Numbered from the stretch's first letter, positions 1-6,751 are shown. The stretch is 13,516 nt of DNA from Clostridia bacterium (GCA_030610745.1 JAUWRC010000023.1:1-13516), one strand, 5' to 3'. Numbers and translations are program-made. The notes: generated by a model not told the origin, from the sequence alone.

Positions 1-1
1 C

Positions 2-58
2 GTCTTCGACGGCAAGCATGTCCCGAAAGTCGCTACGGAAAATGGGAAAAATGTCTAG
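2..58 (+). CDS. C-terminal end of an unidentified protein (partial)
   Basis: The reading frame that starts at base 2 encodes 18 residues, VFDGKHVPKVATENGKNV, and stops at TAG 56-58. The gene begins outside the window. What favours this frame over the other two is that a strong hairpin terminator starts two bases after the stop. A competing frame (start at 18, stop at 92) would run through that terminator. The product cannot be named from so short a tail. Confidence 0.4.
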   Translation, partial: VFDGKHVPKVATENGKNV

Positions 59-59
59 G

Positions 60-90
60 AAAAAGTCTATTCCAAAGGAAGAGACTTTTT
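60..90 (+). terminator. Intrinsic terminator after the partial gene
   Basis: The left arm 60-73 pairs with the right arm 77-90 around a 3-base loop (AAA). The 14-bp stem has one A-G mismatch, and its outer part is AAAAAGTCT against AGACTTTTT. The T run on the 3' side and the position right behind the TAG at 56-58 make it a terminator for the plus-strand gene. The A run on the other side lets it also work in reverse. Confidence 0.7.
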
Positions 91-133
91 GAAATGTGCC
101 TCGGTACACGTATAAATTTTTATATGTTCAAGA

Positions 134-187
134 GAAGTTTAAAAGAAAAAAAGGGGGATTTCTCCCCCTTTTTTTCTTTTAAACTTC
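134..187. terminator. Bidirectional terminator, 25-bp perfect stem
   Basis: Arm 134-158 pairs without mismatch with arm 163-187 around a 4-base loop. The core is GGGGGA against TCCCCC, followed by seven T on both strands. It lies 15 bp past the stop of the minus-strand pilin gene and is its obvious terminator. On the plus strand it backs up the hairpin at 60-90. Confidence 0.85.
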
Positions 188-202
188 AAACAAAGTGGGC
201 TC

Positions 203-733
203 TTATGGTCCAGCTCTTCCTATATCGCCAAGGTCGCGGCTGTCTCCAGCGATGGACCATCCTTCCGTCTGGTCATCTGTGTAGATGAAACCGTAACCAC
301 TCAGGACACCATCAGGTCCTCCCAGCTGACCGGCTACAAGGGTCCCGGTAAGATCAGGTGCTGTTTCGTTAGCAGTTCCATCGGGTCCGTTAGAGACAAG
401 TAGCCAGAGGGTTGCTGAAGTAGCATCATTAACGTAGTATCTATATTCTAGTGCATCTTCGGTTCCAAACGGTTCATCAGGTATGCTGCTGATGTACTCC
501 TTCAGCTTGACATCACCCAGAGTCTGCGGATACTCATCCTCCTCCGTATAGTACATCTCCAGTGCTGTACCGATACTTGCCATGTCTGCAAAGGCCCGGG
601 TTACCTTGGCTTTTGTTCGAACTCCCAAAAATCTGGGAATGGCAATCCCGGCTATTATCCCAATGATAGCCACTACGATTATAAGCTCGATCAAGGTAAA
701 CCCTTTCTCTTTCCTAAACAGTTTCTTCATCAT
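203..733 (-). CDS. Type II secretion / type IV pilin-like protein (GspG-like)
   Basis: This is a 176-residue prepilin. The N-terminus has a short basic leader (MMKKLFRKEKG), then the type III signal FTLIELIIVV. Cleavage by prepilin peptidase is expected after G11, giving a mature protein that starts at F12 with the conserved Glu at +5. Residues 12-35 form the hydrophobic helix that anchors and packs the subunit. The globular part has the GspG/pilin-like segment SNGPDGT near 114-120 and ends in GDIGRAGP. That is longer than a classical GspG (about 140), so a minor-pilin-like or PilA-like role is possible, and I leave the symbol blank. Two ATGs stand in tandem. A strong ribosome site (GGGAGGTGAG) lies 7 bases upstream. 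It is the last gene of the gspE-gspF-pilin set, but a 208-bp spacer full of repeats separates it from gspF. Confidence 0.9.
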   Translation of the reverse strand: MMKKLFRKEKGFTLIELIIVVAIIGIIAGIAIPRFLGVRTKAKVTRAFADMASIGTALEMYYTEEDEYPQTLGDVKLKEYISSIPDEPFGTEDALEYRYYVNDATSATLWLLVSNGPDGTANETAPDLTGTLVAGQLGGPDGVLSGYGFIYTDDQTEGWSIAGDSRDLGDIGRAGP

Positions 734-752
734 CTTTTCTCACCTCCCTCCA

Positions 753-767
753 AATTCGTATCTCGTT
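753..767 (-). repeat. Short heptamer remnant before the pilin ribosome site
   Basis: Read on the minus strand this holds two 7-base units, AACGAGA and TACGAAT, just upstream of the pilin ribosome binding site. The same pair of units recurs at 11883-11894. It looks like a decayed piece of the ACGA-core heptamer family seen elsewhere in the window. Confidence 0.4.
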
Positions 768-780
768 AATTGAGCTTTTG

Positions 781-851
781 AGATTGCTTCGGCTCGGCCT
801 CGCAATGACATTGCCTACTAAAGGCAGATGTGACATTGCTTCACAATGACA
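781..851. repeat. Degenerate GCAATGACA palindromic repeat fragments
   Basis: Bases 781-810 carry AGATTGCTTC and then GCAATGACA. These are the right-half landmarks of the complete palindrome at 13335-13413. A second, more decayed half (ATTGCTTCACAATGACA) ends at 851. A small hairpin, TGCCT 812-816 with AGGCA 822-826, lies between them. No coding potential is apparent. Confidence 0.6.
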
Positions 852-876
852 GGTGAGGAATTTTCCCCCTCACCCC

Positions 877-903
877 TTCCCTCTCCCCTGTGGGGAGAGG
901 GAA
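877..903. repeat. GC-rich 12-bp perfect hairpin repeat
   Basis: TTCCCTCTCCCC (877-888) pairs perfectly with GGGGAGAGGGAA (892-903) around a 3-base loop. There is no T run on either side, so it is not a classical terminator. It lies in the transcript between gspF and the pilin gene. There it could slow 3' decay or set a processing site. It resembles dispersed CCCTCTCCCC-type repeats found in many genomes. Confidence 0.7.
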
Positions 904-938
904 CACGAAGTACGAAGTACGATGTACAATGTACGACT
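904..938 (+). repeat. Heptamer tandem array, TACGAWG type (about 5 units)
   Basis: Five units with exact 7-base phasing begin at 904, 911, 918, 925 and 932 and follow TACGAAG / TACGATG. The array touches the hairpin ending at 903 and stops 3 bp before the gspF stop codon at 942. The same units occur at 12253-12273. Confidence 0.8.
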
Positions 939-941
939 AAT

Positions 942-2177
942 TCATTCTCCAATATATTGGAACATAGTGAAATAAGGCAGATACATAGCCACTACTGCTA
1001 TTCCTATGGTTATCCCTAAGAATCCCAGGAGAAGAGGTTCGAGCATACTGGCAAAGGAGTCTATCATCACTTCTATTTCTCGGTCGTAAAAGTCAGAGAT
1101 TTTGTCAAGCATCTCTTCCAGAGCCCCGGTTTGTTCTCCTACTGAAATCATACTCACAACCATAGGAGGGAACACAGGATATTTTTTGAGTGGATCGGCA
1201 AGAGCTTCTCCCTCTTTTAAAGAAGATTTTGCCTCTTCTACCGCTTTTTCAATAACTTTATTTCCGACTGTCTTCCCTGTCATATCCAGGCTGTCCAGGA
1301 TGGGAACTCCGCTGTTGAACAAAGTAGCTAGAGTTCTGGTAAATCTGGATAAACAAATCTTATGAAATAATTTTCCTATTATAGGCAGCTTTAATTTTAG
1401 CTTGTCTAGCAAATAAGACCCTTTATCGGATTTTTTGATGAAATGATAGGCAGCTCCCAGCCCAGCAATAATGATAAGGATGAAGTAAAATTTTGTTCTG
1501 ACGAAATCTGATATATCGAGCATGAGTTGAGTGAGAAAGGGAAGTTCAGCCTGAAAAGATTCTTGAAAAAGGGTTTTCATTTTAGGAAGGACGAAAAGTA
1601 TCAATGCGGCGATAAGCCCGGCAGCCATAAACATAACAAAAACAGGGTATCGCATAGCTGCTGTTGTCTTCTGTTTTATGTTCTCTGTAGATTCTAAATA
1701 GTTAGCCAGTCTGGTAAGAATAATATCAAGGATTCCCCCCATTTCCCCTGCTCTTATCATATTGCAGCTAAGGGTAGAAAAGGCCCTGGGGTGTTTAGCT
1801 AAGGCCTCAGATAAAGGCATACCCGCTTCTACATCTTTTCTTATCTGGCTAATTTTTTCCTTCAAAGTAGAATGGGGAGTTTGTTCAATCATAATAGCTA
1901 ATGCCTGTACTACAGGAAGGCCAGCATTAATAAGGGTAGCGAACTGTCGAAGAAAGATAATTATATCTTTACTCTTTATTCTGGGTTTAAAAATCCGAAT
2001 TCCAGCACCTGGTTTTCCCCTAACAGAATTAAAGAGATTAACATTCTTTTTAAGAGAGATAATGGTTAGTCCTCTAGGTTTTAATTGAGCTATAGCTTTT
2101 TTTTCGTCATCCGCCTCTATTAGCCCTTTTATTTTTGTTCCTTCTCCATTTAAGGCTAGATAATGGTAAGCAGCCAT
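942..2177 (-). CDS. gspF: Type II secretion system F / PilC-family inner-membrane platform protein
   Basis: This 411-residue protein has the usual family length and layout: two cytoplasmic T2SSF domains (about residues 72-200 and 275-405) and three membrane spans (about 179-198, 230-247, 382-404). Both domains carry the family signature, FLRQFATLINAGLPVVQAL at 75-93 and its partner FTRTLATLFNSGVPILDSL at 279-297. GEMGG (144-148) and GEQTG (347-351) close the repeated helices. The protein sits in the inner membrane and couples the assembly ATPase to pilus or pseudopilus growth. The ATG follows a GAGGGGG ribosome site, and 16 bp separate it from the gspE stop, so the two genes are co-transcribed. 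GspF and PilC cannot be told apart from this context alone. Confidence 0.95.
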   Translation of the reverse strand: MAAYHYLALNGEGTKIKGLIEADDEKKAIAQLKPRGLTIISLKKNVNLFNSVRGKPGAGIRIFKPRIKSKDIIIFLRQFATLINAGLPVVQALAIMIEQTPHSTLKEKISQIRKDVEAGMPLSEALAKHPRAFSTLSCNMIRAGEMGGILDIILTRLANYLESTENIKQKTTAAMRYPVFVMFMAAGLIAALILFVLPKMKTLFQESFQAELPFLTQLMLDISDFVRTKFYFILIIIAGLGAAYHFIKKSDKGSYLLDKLKLKLPIIGKLFHKICLSRFTRTLATLFNSGVPILDSLDMTGKTVGNKVIEKAVEEAKSSLKEGEALADPLKKYPVFPPMVVSMISVGEQTGALEEMLDKISDFYDREIEVMIDSFASMLEPLLLGFLGITIGIAVVAMYLPYFTMFQYIGE

Positions 2178-2193
2178 TTCCCCCTCATTCCTG

Positions 2194-3915
2194 TTACTCT
2201 GTTTCCGCTATCATTCCCGTTACCCTGGCTAATTCTTCTATAGTTGTTTTTCCTCGCAGGACCTTGGCAAGAGCATTCTCCCTCAAGGGAATCATTCCGA
2301 TAGAAATAGCAGTTTTCTTAATTTCAACATCAGAAGCTTTTTTTAGAATTAATTCCCTGATTTCATCGTTAATCTCCACAGCTTCCATTGCAGCTATTCT
2401 CCCCTTATAACCAGTATTATTGCAGAGAGAACAACCTTTTGCTTTATAGAAAATAATGTCTTCAGCTTTCCTGTCCTCTATATTTAATTCCTTTAAGAGT
2501 AGAGGAGAGGGTTTGTAAGGGAGGGCACAATTTTTACATACCTTTCGCATCAACCTTTGTGCTCCTACGAAGATAAGAGCGCCAGAAACGAGAAAAGGTT
2601 CCACTTTCATATTGATTAACCTTGTTATAGCTCCGGGAGCATCGTTGGTGTGAAGGGTGGTGAAGAGAAGGTGTCCGGTTAAGGCAGCTTGAATTCCTAT
2701 GTTCGCTGTCTCTGCATCCCGCATTTCTCCTAGCATAATTATATCTGGATCCTGGCGCAGAAAAGCACGCAGGGCTCGAGGAAAAGTTAATCCAATCTTC
2801 TCATGAATCTGGACCTGGTTGATTCCCTTTGTCTCATATTCTACCGGATCCTCAATGGTGAGGATATTTTTGTCAGGGCTGTTGAGGGTTTCTATGGCGG
2901 CATGGAGAGAAGTAGATTTTCCGCAGCTGGTGGGGCCGGTTATGACAATCATCCCATAAGGCTGGCTGATAGCTCTTTGATATTTCTGGAGAATGTTTTC
3001 CTCAAATCCTAATTTATCAATGGTTAAGCCCATAAGTTGAGCTTTATCAAAAAGACGGATAACTACCTTTTCTCCAAATCTGGTTGGAATAGTGGAGACA
3101 CGAAAATCTACATCTCTCCTATGGGCTTTGACTCGGAATCTACCATCTTGAGGAAGTCGGTGCTCTGCAATATTAAGCTCCGAGAGGATCTTTATACGAG
3201 AGATGACGGCATGCTGTACTTTTTTAGAAAGAGAAGTAAAGGGATAGAGAATACCATCAATTCTGTACCTGATTTGCAATTTTTTAGCAAAGGGTTCAAT
3301 ATGAATATCACTAGCTCGTGCCTCGATAGCTCGGGAAAGAATTAAATTAACCATTTTGATAATAGGGGCTTCTTTAGCTTGTTTTACTAATTTATCCAGA
3401 TTGATGTTGGTAATTATCTCGAGCTTTTCTGTTTTTTTTCCGAATTTTTTCATCAATTCTTCTAAGCTCTCGGTAACAATAGCTGAGTAATAATCCTCAA
3501 TAACCTGATTGATTTCGGAAAGGGTAGCGACAATAGTCTGGATATTGCAGCCAGTGATAGTTCTTAAATCGTCAATCATTAAAACGTCTAGAGGATCAGC
3601 TGTGGCTACAGTGAGGGTATTTCCGGATTTAGATAAAGGAACTACTTTATCTTTTTTAATTATTTTTTCAGGGACAATTTCCATCACATTGGGATCTAAT
3701 TTATAATTGGTGAGCTTCATGTGGGGAAGACCCAGCTGTTCTGCCAGTCCTATTACTACCTGTTCTTCTGTGACCAGTCCTAATTTAATAAAGACCTGGG
3801 ATAGAGTCTTTCCGTTTTTTTTCTGATATTGCTCAGCTTTTTTTAGGTCTTTTTCTGTAAGAAATTTTTCTTTAAGGAGGATGCTTTCCAGGCTCATTCT
3901 ATTTACTTTTGCCAT
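2194..3915 (-). CDS. gspE: GspE/PilB-family secretion or pilus assembly ATPase
   Basis: This is a 573-residue cytoplasmic hexameric ATPase that drives pilin polymerisation. An N-terminal MshEN/GspE-N domain spans about 8-145. The motor domain follows. Its Walker A is GPTSCGKST (327-335), where GS is the usual pair in place of SC. The Asp box is TIEDPVEY (353-360), Walker B DPDIIMLGEMRD (389-400), and the His box TGHLLFTTLHTNDA (413-426). A zinc-binding tetracysteine is present as CKNC (460-463) and CSLC (495-498). ATG 3915 has a fitting ribosome site (AAAGGAG). A second possible start is M7. It is the first gene of the minus-strand operon with gspF and the pilin. The promoter is at 4107-4134, about 185 bases upstream. 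I chose gspE over pilB on overall family, and either name would be fair. Confidence 0.95.
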   Translation of the reverse strand: MAKVNRMSLESILLKEKFLTEKDLKKAEQYQKKNGKTLSQVFIKLGLVTEEQVVIGLAEQLGLPHMKLTNYKLDPNVMEIVPEKIIKKDKVVPLSKSGNTLTVATADPLDVLMIDDLRTITGCNIQTIVATLSEINQVIEDYYSAIVTESLEELMKKFGKKTEKLEIITNINLDKLVKQAKEAPIIKMVNLILSRAIEARASDIHIEPFAKKLQIRYRIDGILYPFTSLSKKVQHAVISRIKILSELNIAEHRLPQDGRFRVKAHRRDVDFRVSTIPTRFGEKVVIRLFDKAQLMGLTIDKLGFEENILQKYQRAISQPYGMIVITGPTSCGKSTSLHAAIETLNSPDKNILTIEDPVEYETKGINQVQIHEKIGLTFPRALRAFLRQDPDIIMLGEMRDAETANIGIQAALTGHLLFTTLHTNDAPGAITRLINMKVEPFLVSGALIFVGAQRLMRKVCKNCALPYKPSPLLLKELNIEDRKAEDIIFYKAKGCSLCNNTGYKGRIAAMEAVEINDEIRELILKKASDVEIKKTAISIGMIPLRENALAKVLRGKTTIEELARVTGMIAETE

Positions 3916-3999
3916 TTTTTCCGCTCCTTTCGATTCCTACTTCTACATTGGGATTATCCGACGTGCTATTTACTTTTGCTGTTTTCTGCGCTCCTATTT
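3899..3999 (-). repeat. Direct duplication of the gspE start region
   Basis: About 34 bases at 3899-3932, which cover the gspE ribosome site and first codons, recur at 3966-3999, 67 bp upstream. The first 14 bases (CTATTTACTTTTGC) are identical and the next 20 have five differences. In the upstream copy the start codon ATG has become ACA, while an AGGAGCG ribosome site remains. It therefore looks like a dead translation start in the gspE leader. Confidence 0.65.
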
Positions 4000-4076
4000 T
4001 TATCTTCTCTTATTTTCTTGAAAAGTTTACTTTTTTAGTCATTTTTTGACGAAATCTGAACAGGTTAAGTCTAAAA

Positions 4077-4102
4077 ATGTACACTAATGCTAAAGTGTAC
4101 AT
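4077..4102. promoter_or_regulatory. Palindromic operator over the gspE start point
   Basis: ATGTACACT (4077-4085) and AGTGTACAT (4094-4102) form a perfect 9-bp inverted repeat with an 8-bp spacer. It begins 5 bases past the -10 box of the minus-strand promoter and covers the predicted +1 near 4100. That placement is typical of a dimeric repressor site. The protein that binds it is not in the window. Confidence 0.6.
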
Positions 4103-4106
4103 CAAT

Positions 4107-4134
4107 ATTATATTATCTCGGACAAGTTTGTCAA
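4107..4134 (-). promoter_or_regulatory. Near-consensus sigma-70 promoter of the gspE operon
   Basis: On the minus strand TTGACA (4134-4129) and TATAAT (4112-4107) are separated by 16 bp. Both hexamers are perfect. The next gene on this strand is gspE, at the end of a leader of about 185 bases. The promoter could also be a leftover from a lost regulator gene that once stood here. Confidence 0.7.
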
Positions 4135-4216
4135 CCCCTTTCTAGAAGCTCATCTTGGCACGAAGCCCGGAAACAGGCGAGGAATGCGGGATACAGCGCG
4201 AAGGGGAGAAGATATG

Positions 4217-4258
4217 GTGTACATATTTTGCCATACAGTGTATATATTTCGTCATGTG
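4217..4258. repeat. Period-21 direct repeat, operator-like
   Basis: Two adjoining 21-base copies, 4217-4237 (begins GTGTACATATTTTG) and 4238-4258 (begins GTGTATATATTTCG), agree at 15 of their first 18 positions. A 21-bp period puts both copies on the same face of the helix, as in tandem operators. The word GTGTACAT is shared with the operator at 4094-4102. Confidence 0.5.
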
Positions 4259-4333
4259 GCACTTCTTAATATCTAATTATACGCTTGCCGAAGGACATTT
4301 TCTGAAGGAGCCTTATAGCCGTTACCTTAACGA

Positions 4334-4416
4334 AGCTTCTGAGCGAAGGAAAAAGAAAGATTTACTGTTTGAGGAACGAAGTGACGAGTTTGAATCTTTC
4401 CCGTAGCGAAGAAGCT
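4334..4416. repeat. Imperfect long hairpin
   Basis: AGCTTC (4334-4339) pairs with GAAGCT (4411-4416), and further in GAAAGATT (4355-4362) pairs with AATCTTTC (4393-4400). The segments between the two stems do not pair well. The loop contains two ACGA words 7 bases apart (4375-4388), like the heptamer arrays. It could be a repeat relic or a structured RNA. Confidence 0.4.
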
Positions 4417-4476
4417 GAGTAGAAATAATCCAAAGCGGATATACAGCAACAGAAGAAAATTGTCCTGAGGCACTAT

Positions 4477-4505
4477 TTGACCAAAAGAAATTTTCTTGAT
4501 ACTTT
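4477..4505 (+). promoter_or_regulatory. Predicted queA promoter
   Basis: TTGACC (4477-4482) and TACTTT (4500-4505) are 17 bp apart. The -10 box is preceded by TGA, an extended -10 element. Transcription would start near 4511-4512, leaving a leader of about 24 bases with the ribosome site AAGGAA at 4523-4528. Confidence 0.45.
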
Positions 4506-4535
4506 TAAGGACGTTTAGGTAAAAGGAAAGTGAAA

Positions 4536-5573
4536 ATGAAACTGGAGGAATTTGACTATTATCTACCCAGAGAGCTTATCGCTCAACACCCTCTTATTCG
4601 GAGGGATAGTTCTCGTCTGTTAGTACTTCATCGAGATAGAGACGAAATAGAACACAAGAGGTTCTACGAGGTGGTAGAATTTTTACAAGAAGGAGATTTG
4701 TTGGTTTTGAACAATACCAGGGTGATACCGGCTAGATTAAAGGGGAGAAAAAAAGCCACAGGGGGAAAGGTGGAAATTTTTCTTTTACAAAAGAAAAAAA
4801 TGAGCTCCTGGGAGTGTTTACTAAAACCCGCGAAAAGGATTAAAGAAGGAAGCCAAATTTACTTTCCACAAACCAGACTTACGGCGAAGGTGATAAGTAA
4901 AGAACAAGGGGCAAAAGCTGTAGTTGAGTTTACTCCCTCCAAAGGGGTAGAAGAGGTTTTGGCTAAAATTGGTCAGATTCCCCTTCCTCCTTACATTAAA
5001 AGGGATAAAGGTCCCTCCTTTGAGGATAGAAAAAGATATCAGACGGTTTACGCTAAAAAAAAGGGTGCTGTAGCTGCTCCTACAGCAGGACTTCACTTTA
5101 CTTATTCTTTGTTTGAAAGAATAAAAGAGAAAGGGATAAAGGTGGCCCAGATCACCCTGCATACGGGATGGGCTAGTTTTAAGCCTTTGCCTGAGCCAGA
5201 GGTGGAGAAGAACAAAATCCCAGAAGAGTATTTTATAATTAGCAAAGAGGCTGCAGCAGCTATTAATGAGGCTAAAAAGGGAAAAGGCAGAATAGTGGCG
5301 GTAGGTACTACTACGACCCGAGCTCTGGAAACACAGGCTACTGGCTGTGGAGAGGTTAAACCAGGAGAAGGCTGGACGGATCTTTTTATCTATCCGGGGT
5401 ATAAATTTAGGGTGCTAGAGGGACTCCTTACTAATTTTCATGTACCGAAGTCCTCTCTTATTCTTCTAGTGGCTGCCTTTGCAGGAAAAAAGAGATTACT
5501 GACTGCTTATAAGGAGGCAGTAAAAGAAAACTACCGCTTTTTATCTTTTGGGGATGCCATGCTCGTAATCTAA
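4536..5573 (+). CDS. queA: S-adenosylmethionine:tRNA ribosyltransferase-isomerase
   Basis: QueA moves the ribosyl part of S-adenosylmethionine onto 7-aminomethyl-7-deazaguanine in tRNA to form epoxyqueuosine, acting in the cytoplasm after Tgt. The 345-residue product is of family length. It opens with the hallmark FDYYLPRELIAQHP (6-19), then carries LNNTRVIPARLKG (58-70), AAPTAGLHF (180-188), TLHTGWASFKPL (207-218), VGTTTTRALE (256-265) and TNFHVPKSSL (299-308). I start at ATG 4536 because AAGGAA lies 7 bases upstream and the product then begins MKLEEFDYYLP as in relatives. An in-frame GTG at 4530 would add two residues but sits too close to the ribosome site. tgt follows after a 54-bp gap that holds its own promoter. 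Confidence 0.96.
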   Translation: MKLEEFDYYLPRELIAQHPLIRRDSSRLLVLHRDRDEIEHKRFYEVVEFLQEGDLLVLNNTRVIPARLKGRKKATGGKVEIFLLQKKKMSSWECLLKPAKRIKEGSQIYFPQTRLTAKVISKEQGAKAVVEFTPSKGVEEVLAKIGQIPLPPYIKRDKGPSFEDRKRYQTVYAKKKGAVAAPTAGLHFTYSLFERIKEKGIKVAQITLHTGWASFKPLPEPEVEKNKIPEEYFIISKEAAAAINEAKKGKGRIVAVGTTTTRALETQATGCGEVKPGEGWTDLFIYPGYKFRVLEGLLTNFHVPKSSLILLVAAFAGKKRLLTAYKEAVKENYRFLSFGDAMLVI

Positions 5574-5593
5574 ACTTTAATTTCAGGTTTAAT

Positions 5594-5621
5594 TTGACTT
5601 TCTCTCCATCCCTGCTATTTT
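5594..5621 (+). promoter_or_regulatory. Predicted tgt promoter, leaderless configuration
   Basis: TTGACT (5594-5599) and TATTTT (5616-5621) are 16 bp apart. TGC in front of the -10 box makes an extended -10. The usual 7-base step from the end of the -10 box puts +1 at 5628, which is the A of the tgt ATG. No ribosome site precedes that ATG. Confidence 0.55.
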
Positions 5622-5627
5622 ATAGCA

Positions 5628-6734
5628 ATGCAATTTACTTTATTACATAAAGATGCCTCAACTGGTGGTCGATGGGGAAGGATTTCTACCTCTCATGGGG
5701 CTTTTGATACACCTGTCTTTATGCCTGTAGGCACTCAAGGGAGTGTCAAAGCTATCTCCCCTGAGGAATTAAAAGAGATGGGGATAAAGGTTATTCTCTG
5801 CAATGCCTACCATCTCTATCTTCGTCCTGGTTATCGAATTATTGAGAAGCTGGGGGGCCTTCATTCATTTATGAATTGGAAAGGGGCTGTAATTACCGAC
5901 AGCGGGGGATATCAGATTTTCAGTATATCTCCTTTACAGAAGGTAGATGAAGAGGGGGTAAAATTTAAATCACATCTTGATGGCTCTTCTCATTTTTTAA
6001 CTCCGGAAGAGGTTCTTAAGATTCAACTGGCTTTGGGGGCAGATATAATAATGGTTCTTGATGAATGTAGTCCTTATCCTGTTACTCATTTGCAAGCGGA
6101 AAAAGCTCTGGAAAGAACTTTGAATTGGGCCAAAAGGACAAAGATTGCCTGGCCAGAAGATAAAAATAAAGGTCTATTTGGCATAGTACAAGGAGGCGTT
6201 TTCAAGGATTTAAGAAAAAGATGTGTTGAGGAGTTGGTGAAGCTGGATTTTGATGGTTATGCTCTGGGAGGTCTAAGTGTAGGAGAGCCATTTTCATTAA
6301 GAAGGGAAATGATTGAATTTACGACGAGCTCCCTTCCTTCCTCTCGACCTCGCTATTTGATGGGAGTAGGAACGCCAGAGGAACTCCTGGAGGATATTTC
6401 GCTGGGTATAGATATGTTTGATTGTGCCCTTCCCACTCGCATTGCCAGGAATGGTACAGTTTTTACCAAAAGAGGTCAGCTGACTATCAGAAATGCGGCC
6501 TACAAAGAAGACCCTGGTCCCCTGGATCCGGAATGTGACTGTTATACCTGCAAGAATTATTCCAGGGGCTATCTAAGGCACCTCATTTGGGCAAGGGAAA
6601 TTTTGGGAATGCGTCTTACCAGCTACCACAATCTATATTTTTTAGCTCGTCTGGTGAAAGAGGCGGCTGGTGCTATTAAAAAGGATAAATTTGAGAAGTT
6701 TAAGAATGAGTTTATGAGAAGCTATAAGCTATAA
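5628..6734 (+). CDS. tgt: tRNA-guanine transglycosylase (queuine tRNA-ribosyltransferase)
   Basis: Tgt exchanges guanine 34 of GUN-anticodon tRNAs for preQ1, the step before QueA. The 368-residue TIM-barrel protein has every key residue. D91 lies in TDSGGYQ and D145 in VLDECSPY. Q188 lies in VQGG, with the base-contacting GG at 214-215. The nucleophile D265 lies in GIDMFDCALPTR. The zinc site is C303, C305, C308 and H334. These align with the known Zymomonas residues at a constant offset of 11 and later 15. The ATG has no ribosome site and coincides with the predicted +1. The last residues (RSYKL) and the TAA stop are encoded by the heptamer array that begins at 6719, so the C-terminal end has probably been remodelled by the repeat. 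Confidence 0.97.
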   Translation: MQFTLLHKDASTGGRWGRISTSHGAFDTPVFMPVGTQGSVKAISPEELKEMGIKVILCNAYHLYLRPGYRIIEKLGGLHSFMNWKGAVITDSGGYQIFSISPLQKVDEEGVKFKSHLDGSSHFLTPEEVLKIQLALGADIIMVLDECSPYPVTHLQAEKALERTLNWAKRTKIAWPEDKNKGLFGIVQGGVFKDLRKRCVEELVKLDFDGYALGGLSVGEPFSLRREMIEFTTSSLPSSRPRYLMGVGTPEELLEDISLGIDMFDCALPTRIARNGTVFTKRGQLTIRNAAYKEDPGPLDPECDCYTCKNYSRGYLRHLIWAREILGMRLTSYHNLYFLARLVKEAAGAIKKDKFEKFKNEFMRSYKL

Positions 6735-6749
6735 GCTGTAAGCTGTAAG
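6719..6749 (+). repeat. Left heptamer array (AAGCTRT), inverted relative to 7095-7147
   Basis: There are four phased 7-base units at 6719, 6726, 6733 and 6740 (AAGCTAT twice, AAGCTGT twice) plus a trailing AAG. The array encodes the last residues and stop of tgt and ends 2 bases before the ATG of the four-helix-bundle gene. Its reverse complement is the unit of the array at 7095-7147. Confidence 0.9.
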
Positions 6750-6751
6750 AA

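Larger units (their letters stand above)
4135..4470. other. Non-coding interval without a recognisable gene
   Basis: Short open frames on the plus strand (4087-4269 and 4155-4406) show no family resemblance, have no ribosome site and cross the repeats listed here, so I do not call a gene. The interval holds a period-21 direct repeat at 4217-4258 and an imperfect hairpin at 4334-4416. It may be the remains of a decayed locus. Confidence 0.5.

Noticed and set aside
94..288. Plus-strand open frame of 64 codons
   Set aside because: It crosses a 25-bp perfect terminator stem and lies antisense to the pilin gene.
877..903. Terminator after gspF
   Set aside because: The stem is strong but no T run follows on the minus strand.
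4013..4042. Ten-codon leader peptide (MTKKVNFSRK) on the minus strand before gspE
   Set aside because: No ribosome site and no link to a terminator-antiterminator pair; too short to support.
4087..4406. Two plus-strand open frames (60 and 83 codons) as small genes
   Set aside because: They have no ribosome site or family resemblance, and they run through operator-like and hairpin repeats.
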